DNA of 5,549 bases, taken from assembly GCA_017520365.1 (NCBI GenBank), contig JAFXFQ010000219.1, positions 1 through 5,549 on the forward strand. The letters are read 5' to 3'. This document shows, piece by piece, positions 1 through 5,549 of the stretch. The notes beneath the pieces are model-generated. The model was given only the letters and a program-made list of their open reading frames with translations, made no database searches and was not told where the DNA came from. The translations under genes and the position numbers were made by a program. This DNA is from Clostridia bacterium. GTDB taxonomy: Bacteria; Bacillota; Clostridia; Oscillospirales; CAG-272. Positions within the stretch are counted from its first letter, which is position 1. The number at the start of each line of letters is the position of its first letter.

Positions 1-615
1 AGCATTTGCTATGGCGGTCATTGTAAAGCCTTGCAGATACAGCTGGAATATCTCCTGTACCGTTTCTGCGGCCTCTCTGTCTATAAGTATTACTCCTTTG
101 TTTAAGGGGTCCTTTTTATATCCGTACAGGGCAAAGGAGCCGATGTGCAGTCCCCGCCGCCTCCTGTCTGTCAGCACGCTTTTTATGTTATCCGACATAT
201 CCTCAAGATACCATTCGTTGATAAGTCCCGATATCTGCCTTGCTTTTTTGCCCCTTCTGTCCTGGCTGTCCGTATTGTCTGCCACGCTTATAAACCGTAT
301 CCCCCACAGGGGAAAGAGGCCGTGTATGTATTTTTCCACAAGCTCTATCTCTCTCGTAAACCGTGAAAGAGTCTTGCAAAGGATAATTTCAAAGCGGCAG
401 TTTCTTGCATCATCAATCAGCCGTCTGAACTGTGGTCTGTTTCTGTCCGCTCCTGCATAATCGTCGTCGCAGTAGATATCGTATATATCCCAGCACCGCT
501 CTGCGGCATAGCTTTTCAGCAATGCTTTTTGGTTTGCAATGCTTCTTGAGTCATCTGATTTGCTTTTTTTATCTCGGTCTTCCTCGGAAAGCCTGACGTA
601 TATTGCGCATTTCAT
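1..615 (-). CDS. Large serine recombinase, N-terminal part (3' end beyond window)
   Basis: This is the first 205 codons of a site-specific DNA recombinase of the large serine family, which cuts and rejoins DNA through a phosphoserine link to integrate or excise mobile elements. The resolvase-type catalytic domain spans about residues 1-150. YVRLS (6-10) places the nucleophile at Ser10, SIANQ (25-29) is the usual following helix, DDDYAGADRNRP (50-61) is a conserved loop, and KTLSRFTRE (81-89) carries the active-site arginines Arg85 and Arg88. NEWYLEDMSDNIK (133-145) is the long linker helix, and GSFALYGYKKDP (159-170) opens the Recombinase domain. The zinc ribbon and coiled coil expected of a roughly 500-residue protein lie outside the window. 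The start at 615 is fixed by an excellent ribosome binding site. Codon use is unlike the arg genes. It starts 68 bases beyond argF on the same strand, so it probably belongs to an integrative element or prophage. The family call is strong; the element type is unknown. Confidence 0.93.
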   Translation of the reverse strand, partial: MKCAIYVRLSEEDRDKKSKSDDSRSIANQKALLKSYAAERCWDIYDIYCDDDYAGADRNRPQFRRLIDDARNCRFEIILCKTLSRFTREIELVEKYIHGLFPLWGIRFISVADNTDSQDRRGKKARQISGLINEWYLEDMSDNIKSVLTDRRRRGLHIGSFALYGYKKDPLNKGVILIDREAAETVQEIFQLYLQGFTMTAIANA

Positions 616-627
616 ATTATCACCTCC
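616..627 (-). promoter_or_regulatory. Near-perfect ribosome binding site of the recombinase gene
   Basis: On the minus strand GGAGGTGAT (619-627) matches nine consecutive bases of the sequence complementary to the 16S rRNA 3' end. GGAGG lies seven bases before the ATG at 615. This fixes the start codon and is clearly stronger than the AAGGA-type sites in front of argJ, argB, argD and argF. Confidence 0.85.
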
Positions 628-649
628 ACTAAAGCTTATTCGGAGGATA
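618..649 (-). promoter_or_regulatory. Possible hairpin masking the recombinase ribosome binding site
   Basis: In the minus-strand transcript TATCCTCC (642-649) can pair with GGAG (624-627) and GATA (618-621), giving an eight-pair stem with a two-base bulge (622-623) and a 14-base loop. A simpler reading is a five-pair CCTCC/GGAGG stem (642-646 with 623-627). Either fold buries the Shine-Dalgarno sequence. The distal arm starts exactly where the T run of the arg terminator ends, so the fold would form on messages reading through from the arg operon. The pairing is visible in the sequence; the regulatory role is inference. Confidence 0.4.
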
Positions 650-681
650 AAAAAATATCCCGCCTGGTTTGGCGGGATATT
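649..681 (-). terminator. Intrinsic (Rho-independent) terminator of the arg operon
   Basis: A perfect 11-base-pair stem (654-664 with 671-681) with a six-base loop (665-670) contains the GC-rich core GGCGGG/CCCGCC. On the minus strand it is followed by seven T residues (649-655), two of which also form the base of the stem. It begins two bases after the argF stop codon. The other strand has no comparable T run, so it serves mainly minus-strand transcription. It separates the arg operon from the recombinase gene. Confidence 0.93.
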
Positions 682-683
682 AT

Positions 684-1667
684 TCAGATAGTAGCCGCAA
701 TAACAGCCTTTATTGTGTGCATTCTGTTTTCAGCTTCCATGAAAACGATGCTTCGCTCGCTCTCAAATACCTCGTCGGTAACCTCCATGGAGTCACGGCC
801 GAAGCGCTCACCCATTTCACGGCCGACCCCTGTCTTAAGATCGTGATAAGCAGGGAGGCAGTGCATGAATACTGCGTTTTCACCTGCAACCTCAATAAGT
901 GCGGAGTTGACCTGATAGGGAGAAAGCTCGTTGATCCTCTCCTCCCATACCTCTACGGGCTCGCCCATAGATACCCATACGTCAGTGTAGATCACGTCTG
1001 CGTTTTCCACAGCCTTCTTGGGATCTGTTTCAAAGCGAAGCGTTGCACCGCTTTCCTTTGCATATCCCTCGCAAAGCTCAATGAGAGCCTTGTCGGGGAA
1101 ATACTTTTCGGGAGCGCAGGCAGTGAAGTTGAGCCCCATCTTTGCACAGCCTACCATAAGGGAATTACCCATATTATAGCGTGCATCGCCCATATATACG
1201 AAATTGATTCCCTCAAGATGGCCGAACTGCTCCTTGATGGTAAGGAAGTCGGCAAGGATCTGTGTGGGGTGGAATTCATTTGTAAGGCCGTTCCAAACGG
1301 GAACAGAGGAATACTTTGCAAGCTCCTCAACGATCTCCTGACCGAATCCGCGGTACTCTATGCCGTCGTAGATGCCTGAAAGCACTCTTGCAGTATCTGC
1401 GATGCTTTCCTTCTTGCCGATCTGGGATGCGGCAGGGTCAAGATAAGTGGTCATAATGCCCAGGTCGTGTGCCGCAACCTCGAATGAGCAACGGGTACGT
1501 GTGCTGGTCTTTTCAAAAATGAGAGCGATGTTCTTGCCTTGAAAGTCATTGTGGGCAATTCCCGCCTTTTTCTTTGCCTTATATTCTGCCGCAAGGTCGA
1601 TAAGGTATCCTATCTCCTCGGGTGTATAGTCGATAAGCTTGAGAAAATCTCTGCCTTTAAGTTCCAT
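684..1667 (-). CDS. argF: Ornithine carbamoyltransferase
   Basis: This enzyme transfers the carbamoyl group of carbamoyl phosphate to ornithine, giving citrulline and phosphate in the cytoplasm. The 327 residues are normal length. STRTR (55-59) and HPTQ (133-136) bind carbamoyl phosphate, DVWVSMGE (229-236) is the ornithine-binding SMG loop, and MHCLPA (268-273) carries the active-site Cys270. The start is supported by AAAGGA (1675-1680) seven bases upstream, overlapping the argD stop codon; the gap to argD is 12 bases. It is the last gene of the operon and is followed at once by a strong terminator. The sequence reads more like the E. coli ArgF/ArgI and catabolic ArcB group (STRTRCSFE, YRGF, WNGLTNEFHPTQ) than the short Bacillus-type enzyme. 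I infer an anabolic role from the operon. The carAB genes, which often accompany argF, are absent here. Confidence 0.96.
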   Translation of the reverse strand: MELKGRDFLKLIDYTPEEIGYLIDLAAEYKAKKKAGIAHNDFQGKNIALIFEKTSTRTRCSFEVAAHDLGIMTTYLDPAASQIGKKESIADTARVLSGIYDGIEYRGFGQEIVEELAKYSSVPVWNGLTNEFHPTQILADFLTIKEQFGHLEGINFVYMGDARYNMGNSLMVGCAKMGLNFTACAPEKYFPDKALIELCEGYAKESGATLRFETDPKKAVENADVIYTDVWVSMGEPVEVWEERINELSPYQVNSALIEVAGENAVFMHCLPAYHDLKTGVGREMGERFGRDSMEVTDEVFESERSIVFMEAENRMHTIKAVIAATI

Positions 1668-1679
1668 TGTTTAATCCTT

Positions 1680-2834
1680 TCATTTGCAGGCATCAATGAT
1701 AACTGCAAGTGCTTTTTTCAAAACATCTGTGGGGATGTTGAGGGGAGGGAGGAGTCTGACCTTATCCTTTGCGGAAATAACGAGAACTCCGTTCTCCATA
1801 CATTTTGCAATTACCTCACCTGCGGGCTTTGTGGTCTTGATACCCATCATAAGACCGAGACCGCTGACAGATTCGATGCCCTCGGCACCGATAAGCGCAT
1901 TTCTTATAAGCTCGGCTCTGTCTGTAACGCCCTTGAGAGCTTCGTCGTCAAGGCGGCTGATGATATTGACCGCACCGGCACAGCAAACGGGGTTTGCGCC
2001 GAAGGTGGAGCCGTGGGAGCCGTATGTGAACACATCCTGCACTTTTTCGCCGAGGAGACAGGCACCGATGGGAAGACCGCCGCCCAAGCCCTTTGCGGTT
2101 GTAACAACGTCGGGGGTGATGTCGTAGTGCATATAACCGTAAAGCTTGCCGCTTCTGCCGTTTCCTATCTGGACCTCGTCTGCGATCATAAGAGCATCGT
2201 TTTTCTCACAAAGCTCTTTTATCCTCTGAACGAAATCATAATTAAGGGGATTTACACCACCCTCGCCCTGAACTACCTCGAACATAACAGCACAGGGGGA
2301 GTGCTCCTCAAATGCCCGTTCAAGGGCTTCAATGTCATTGGCGGGTGTGTGAACGAATCCATCCGTAAGGGGGAGAAAATCCTTGTGAAAGCCCTCCTGA
2401 CCGGTTGCCGCAAGGGTTGTAAGAGTTCTTCCGTGGAAGCTCTGAAGGAGGGTTAGGATGGTAGTGCTCCGGCCTTTTTTCTCCGCATACTTTCTTGCCG
2501 CCTTGACAGCACATTCGTTGGCCTCTGCACCGGAGTTTCCGAAGAATACCTTTTTCATACCTGTTTTCTCACAGAGAAGCTCTGCAAGAGTAACGCAGGG
2601 GTCTGTATAGTAAAGGTTTGATGTATGCTGTAGGGTGGTAAGCTGCTCGATCACAGCCTTTGTCCACTCCTCATCGGCATAACCGAAGGTGTTAACGGCG
2701 ATGCCGCTTGCCAGATCTATGTATTCTTTTCCGTTTTCGTCGTAAGCGATAGCTCCCTTGCCCTTTACGAGCTGAAGAGGGAAACGCTTATAGGTATTTG
2801 CAACGAAAAGGGAATCTTTAGTTTTGGTTGTCAT
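1680..2834 (-). CDS. argD: Acetylornithine aminotransferase
   Basis: This PLP-dependent class III aminotransferase interconverts N-acetylglutamate semialdehyde plus glutamate with N2-acetylornithine plus 2-oxoglutarate. The 384 residues are typical in length. SGAEANE (101-107) contacts the cofactor phosphate, SFHGRT (132-137) holds the stacking aromatic, DEVQ (219-222) has the Asp that pairs with the pyridine nitrogen, TTAKGLGGGLPIGA (245-258) carries the Schiff-base Lys248, and HGSTFGANP (274-282) and RLLPPLNI (360-367) complete the active site. One oddity: the motif usually read as DEVQTG is DEVQIG here, with Ile223 in place of Thr. The gene begins inside the end of argB (17-base overlap), with its own AAGGGA site seven bases upstream, so the two are probably translationally coupled. 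ArgD enzymes can also work on succinyl-diaminopimelate in lysine synthesis, but the operon makes the arginine role the main one. Confidence 0.96.
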   Translation of the reverse strand: MTTKTKDSLFVANTYKRFPLQLVKGKGAIAYDENGKEYIDLASGIAVNTFGYADEEWTKAVIEQLTTLQHTSNLYYTDPCVTLAELLCEKTGMKKVFFGNSGAEANECAVKAARKYAEKKGRSTTILTLLQSFHGRTLTTLAATGQEGFHKDFLPLTDGFVHTPANDIEALERAFEEHSPCAVMFEVVQGEGGVNPLNYDFVQRIKELCEKNDALMIADEVQIGNGRSGKLYGYMHYDITPDVVTTAKGLGGGLPIGACLLGEKVQDVFTYGSHGSTFGANPVCCAGAVNIISRLDDEALKGVTDRAELIRNALIGAEGIESVSGLGLMMGIKTTKPAGEVIAKCMENGVLVISAKDKVRLLPPLNIPTDVLKKALAVIIDACK

Positions 2835-3720
2835 TGCTCAGTCCCTTGTCCTTTGCTTTGTGGCGTGTGAACATTGTTCCTATGCCCTCATCGGTAAGTG
2901 TTTCGATAAGTATGGAGTGCTTGATGCGGCCGTCGATGATAAATACGCGGTGAACGCCCCATTTGATAGCGTTTGTACAGCACTCTACCTTGGGGATCAT
3001 ACCGTCGCTGATAATGCCTTCATCAATAAGCTGGTCCGCTTCCTCAAGGCTGATACGGGAGATAAGCGTTTCGGGATCGTTCTTGTCGCGAAGGATTCCC
3101 GAAATGTCGGTGAGGGAGATAAGGCTCTCTGCCTGAAGCTCTCCTGCTATCCTTGCTGCCGCAGTATCTGCGTTTACGTTGTATGTGTTGCCCTCCGTGT
3201 CGCAGGCAACTGTTGATACAACGGGTATATATCCGCCGTCCAGAAGCTCTGTTATAGGCTGAACGTTTACCTTTTCGATCTCACCTACATATCCAAGCTC
3301 AGGCTTCTTTGCGCTTGCGATAAGCATTTGTCCGTCGATACCGGAAAGGCCGACAGCACGGCCGCCCTTGGTGCCGATAAGGTTTACCAGGTCCTTGTTG
3401 ACCTTGCCCGCAAGGACCATCTGAACGATCTCGACCGTCTCCTTGTCGGTAACGCGGAGTCCGTCAAGGAACTTGCTTTCCTTGCCTGTTCTCTTGAGCA
3501 TATCGGTGATCTCGGGGCCACCGCCGTGAACGAGAACTACCTTTACACCGATAAGTGAGAGAAGAATGATGTCGCTCATAACAGAATTTTTAAGGTCTTC
3601 GTTGACCATAGCGTTTCCGCCGTACTTGATAACTACGATCTTACCTGTATATTTCTTGATATAGGGAAGAGCCTGTACAAGTATTTTTGCACGCTGTGCG
3701 TTGGTTATATTGAGATTCAT
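2818..3720 (-). CDS. argB: Acetylglutamate kinase
   Basis: This amino-acid kinase phosphorylates N-acetylglutamate with ATP to give N-acetylglutamyl 5-phosphate, usually the committed step of the acetyl-recycling pathway. The 300 residues contain KYGGNAM (32-38) and HGGGPE (65-70), the glycine-rich substrate and phosphate loops, GLRVT (87-91) with the substrate-binding Arg89, NVNADTAA (181-188), SLTDI (202-206), and GMIPKV (240-245) with the conserved Lys244. An N-terminal helix of about 20 residues (AQRAKILVQALPYI, 8-21) precedes the kinase core, and the C-terminal part has HSILIETLTDEGIGTM (268-283). Both traits mark the hexameric, arginine-inhibited class, while the 258-residue E. coli enzyme lacks the helix. 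Feedback inhibition by arginine is therefore likely, though inferred. The start has AAAAGGA (3727-3733) six bases upstream, overlapping the argJ stop; the gap to argJ is 12 bases. The last ~10 residues are polar and overlap argD. Confidence 0.97.
   Translation of the reverse strand: MNLNITNAQRAKILVQALPYIKKYTGKIVVIKYGGNAMVNEDLKNSVMSDIILLSLIGVKVVLVHGGGPEITDMLKRTGKESKFLDGLRVTDKETVEIVQMVLAGKVNKDLVNLIGTKGGRAVGLSGIDGQMLIASAKKPELGYVGEIEKVNVQPITELLDGGYIPVVSTVACDTEGNTYNVNADTAAARIAGELQAESLISLTDISGILRDKNDPETLISRISLEEADQLIDEGIISDGMIPKVECCTNAIKWGVHRVFIIDGRIKHSILIETLTDEGIGTMFTRHKAKDKGLSNDNQN
2835..2847 (-). promoter_or_regulatory. argD ribosome binding site inside the argB coding end
   Basis: AAGGGA (2842-2847) sits seven bases before the argD ATG at 2834 and also encodes Lys292-Gly293 of ArgB. 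It supports the argD start that overlaps argB by 17 bases, in preference to a start further in. Confidence 0.7.
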
Positions 3721-3732
3721 AACAAGTCCTTT

Positions 3733-4944
3733 TTATGTACGGTAGTCACCGTTGATCTTTACGTAATCGTAAGTAAGGTCACAGCCCCATGCTGTAGAGG
3801 AGAATTCACCGTCGTTGAGGGAAACGAGTATTTCGATTTCCTGCTCAAGAAGGATCTCTTTTGCTTTTTCCTCGGAGAAGGGGATTCCTGCACCGCTTTT
3901 GCAAACGGGGATCTCACCTTTTGCGCTCTTAAAGGATACATCTATTTTTGTAACGTCAAGGTCGCACTTCGCGTATCCGAGAGCGCAGAGAATACGTCCC
4001 CAGTTGGCATCTGCGCCAAACATTGCTGCCTTTGTAAGAGAGGAGCAGATAACGCTCTTTGCGCACTTTTTGGCTGTGATAAGATCGCGGGCGCCGCTTA
4101 CCTTGCATTCAAGAAGCTTTGTTGCGCCCTCTCCGTCTCCGGCGATACAGCGGCAAAGATAAACGGTAACGGTGTTGAGAGCCTTCATAAATGTGTTGAA
4201 AGCCTCGCCCTCGGAGTCGATGACAGCATTTTCTGCCATACCGTTTGCGAGAACAGTTACCATATCGTTGGTGGAAGTATCTCCGTCAACGCTGACCATG
4301 TTGAAGGTGTCGGCAATGTCGGAGGAAAGAGCCTTCTGAAGCATATCAGGTGTGATCGCACAGTCAGTGGTGATGAAAACGAGCATCGTAGCCATATCGG
4401 GATGGATCATACCGCTGCCCTTTGCAATTCCGCCGATGCGGCAGACTTTTCCCGAAACCTCGAATTCGACAGCGATCTCCTTCACCTTTGTGTCGGTGGT
4501 CATAATACCGTTTGCCGCATCAAGGCTGTTGTCACCAAGCCCTGCAACGAGAGCGGGAATGCCGTTTGCAATAGGCTCAATGTTGAGGGGCTGACCGATA
4601 ACACCGGTGGATGCAACCACAACGTCCTCAGCTTTAACGGGAATGGCAGCTGACAGAAGCTCGCACATCTTTTCTGCGATCTCAATGCCGTCTGCATTGC
4701 AGGTGTTTGCATTGCCGGAGTTGCAGATAACAGCTTGAGCCACACCGTTTTCAATATGCTTTTTTGTTACCGTAAGAGGAGCACCCTTGACAAGGTTGGT
4801 GGTATATACTGCCGCCGCAGATGCAGGGCATTCGCTGACGATGAGGGCAAGATCCTTTTTTGTCTTGTTTGCGCGGATTCCGCAGTGGATGCCGCTTGCC
4901 TTAAATCCCTTTGCGGCACAAACGCCGCCGTTGATTATTTTCAT
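3733..4944 (-). CDS. argJ: Ornithine acetyltransferase / glutamate N-acetyltransferase (ArgJ)
   Basis: ArgJ transfers the acetyl group from N2-acetylornithine to glutamate, releasing ornithine and regenerating N-acetylglutamate; some members also use acetyl-CoA. The 403 residues match the family. GGIAKGSGMIHPDMATML (171-188) holds the self-cleavage point between Ala185 and Thr186, so the precursor should split into an alpha chain of 185 residues and a beta chain of 218 residues with Thr186 as nucleophile. STGVIG (112-117) supplies the Thr-Gly oxyanion hole, and CNSGNANTCNADG (74-86), DGEGATK (270-276), GADANWGR (310-317) and the C-terminal INGDYRT (397-403) are further family blocks. The start at 4944 has AAAAGGA (4954-4960) nine bases upstream and lies 17 bases after argC. 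The protein is cysteine-rich (17 Cys). Whether it is mono- or bifunctional cannot be told from sequence; the window has no argA or argE. Confidence 0.97.
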   Translation of the reverse strand: MKIINGGVCAAKGFKASGIHCGIRANKTKKDLALIVSECPASAAAVYTTNLVKGAPLTVTKKHIENGVAQAVICNSGNANTCNADGIEIAEKMCELLSAAIPVKAEDVVVASTGVIGQPLNIEPIANGIPALVAGLGDNSLDAANGIMTTDTKVKEIAVEFEVSGKVCRIGGIAKGSGMIHPDMATMLVFITTDCAITPDMLQKALSSDIADTFNMVSVDGDTSTNDMVTVLANGMAENAVIDSEGEAFNTFMKALNTVTVYLCRCIAGDGEGATKLLECKVSGARDLITAKKCAKSVICSSLTKAAMFGADANWGRILCALGYAKCDLDVTKIDVSFKSAKGEIPVCKSGAGIPFSEEKAKEILLEQEIEILVSLNDGEFSSTAWGCDLTYDYVKINGDYRT

Positions 4945-4961
4945 TTCAGTAGATCCTTTTC

Positions 4962-5549
4962 TTAAAGTTCAAGTCCCGTATCGGGAGAGGTGCCGAGAAC
5001 GTAGTTCATACATTCGATAGCGGCACCGGAGGCACCCTTGCCAAGATTGTCATATACAGCGGTGAGAAGTATTCTGTCTTCGTTGCCGAAAACGCACACT
5101 CTCATAGAGTCCTTTCCCGCCAGTGCAGTTGCGGAGAGAAAACCGCCGTCTGTCATATCCTCATAGGAAACGATAGGGCCGTGGTACTTGCCTTTGTAAA
5201 CTGCAATAATGTCATCAGCTGTTTTTCCATCAGCAAGCTGGCTCTTAAAAAGAGGAACCGTTACACACATACCGCTGTAAAAGTCGGAAACGATGGGTGA
5301 GAACAGAGGCTCGCTTTCAAGAGCACAGATAGCCTTCATCTCCTTTAAGTGCTTGTGGGATTGTCCGAGAGCATACTGCCTGGGAGCGGTCAACAGCTCG
5401 TCCATTTCGTCAGCTTCGTATTCTGCGATCATCTTCTTGCCGCCTCCGCTGTAGCCTGTAACGGAGTGGCAAGAGAGAAGAGCATCGCAGGGGAGGATCC
5501 CTGCCTCAATAAGAGGAGCAACGAGGGCGATAAAGCCGCTGGCGTGGCA
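4962..5549 (-). CDS. argC: N-acetyl-gamma-glutamyl-phosphate reductase, C-terminal part
   Basis: This enzyme reduces N-acetylglutamyl 5-phosphate with NADPH to N-acetylglutamate 5-semialdehyde. Only the last 195 codons are inside the window. The first visible codon is Cys in CHASGF, which aligns with the catalytic Cys of the NPGC[YH]xTG motif. SVTGYSGGGKKMIAEYE follows (visible residues 29-45), then SHKHLKEM (64-71) with the active-site histidine, PLFSPIVSDFYSGM (81-94), and the C-terminal DNLGKGASGAA (167-177). The GYSGGGKKMI wording and the HKHLxEM block fit the shorter 'type 2' ArgC of about 310 residues, so about 115 residues are missing at the 5' side. An ATG at 5432 is internal: the open frame and conserved blocks continue upstream of it. 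The usual Pro in HKHLPEM is Lys here. The gene leads the operon; its promoter and any ArgR box are outside the window. Confidence 0.95.
   Translation of the reverse strand, partial: CHASGFIALVAPLIEAGILPCDALLSCHSVTGYSGGGKKMIAEYEADEMDELLTAPRQYALGQSHKHLKEMKAICALESEPLFSPIVSDFYSGMCVTVPLFKSQLADGKTADDIIAVYKGKYHGPIVSYEDMTDGGFLSATALAGKDSMRVCVFGNEDRILLTAVYDNLGKGASGAAIECMNYVLGTSPDTGLEL

Larger units (their letters stand above)
616..683. other. Gap between argF and the recombinase gene
   Basis: This 68-base stretch holds the arg terminator, the possible hairpin and the recombinase ribosome binding site, and nothing else I can identify. No convincing promoter hexamers for the recombinase are seen. If the recombinase marks the end of an integrated element, this gap or the argF 3' end is the natural place for an attachment site, but no repeat within the window proves one. 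Confidence 0.5.

Noticed and set aside
11..460. Open frame of 149 codons on the plus strand
   Set aside because: It is antisense to the recombinase, whose catalytic motifs on the minus strand are unmistakable.
649..681. Bidirectional terminator
   Set aside because: The plus-strand side of the stem is followed by TATTCAG without a T run, and there is no plus-strand gene to terminate.
677..703. TTATTG (698-703) and TAATAT (677-682) as a minus-strand promoter for the recombinase
   Set aside because: The spacer is only 15 bases, both hexamers are poor matches, and the start would fall inside the terminator hairpin. It is too weak to annotate.
669..1379. Open frame of 236 codons on the plus strand opposite argF
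   Set aside because: It is wholly antisense to argF, which has every catalytic motif. It has no recognisable domain and is explained by the codon bias of the real gene.
1539..2456. Open frame of 305 codons on the plus strand across argF and argD
   Set aside because: It is antisense to two well-supported enzymes, shows no family motifs and has no ribosome binding site of note, so it is a shadow frame.
3721..3732. Internal promoters or ArgR boxes in the short gaps between arg genes
   Set aside because: The gaps are 12-17 bases or negative and hold only ribosome binding sites. No ARG-box-like palindrome was seen. The real control region should lie upstream of argC, outside the window.
5430..5432. 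ATG at 5432 as the start of a 156-residue ArgC
   Set aside because: The same frame continues upstream to the window edge with conserved ArgC blocks (CHASGF, GYSGGGKK), so this is an internal methionine.

Overview
The window holds most of an arginine biosynthesis operon, argC-argJ-argB-argD-argF, read on the minus strand from the right edge to about position 684. It is followed after a 68-base gap by the start of a large serine recombinase gene on the same strand, which runs off the left edge. The argCJBDF order, the spore-former-like large serine recombinase and the GGAGG-type ribosome binding sites point to a Firmicute. A gut or rumen Clostridia member (Oscillospiraceae/Ruminococcus-like) is my best guess, from sequence feel alone.

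Layout from right to left, in the direction of transcription: argC (4962-5549, 5' part missing, first visible codon is the catalytic Cys); argJ (3733-4944, complete); argB (2818-3720, complete); argD (1680-2834, complete, overlapping argB by 17 bases); argF (684-1667, complete). A strong intrinsic terminator (649-681) starts two bases after the argF stop. Gaps between the arg genes are 17, 12, -17 and 12 bases, so they should form one polycistronic message. The promoter and any ArgR operator lie upstream of argC, outside the window.

Together the five enzymes run from N-acetylglutamate to citrulline: ArgB phosphorylates N-acetylglutamate, ArgC reduces it to the semialdehyde, ArgD transaminates it to N-acetylornithine, ArgJ moves the acetyl group to glutamate to release ornithine, and ArgF carbamoylates ornithine. 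The presence of argJ indicates the acetyl-recycling form of the pathway. carAB, argG, argH and argR are not in the window.

Beyond the terminator, 1-615 encodes the N-terminal 205 residues of a large serine recombinase with an intact catalytic domain. Its codon use differs sharply from the arg genes (ATA isoleucine; AGA/AGG/CGG arginine), which fits the edge of an integrated mobile element. Its near-perfect Shine-Dalgarno sequence can be folded into a hairpin with bases just after the arg terminator. I see no new biochemical system here; the recombinase/operon junction is the part most worth a second look.
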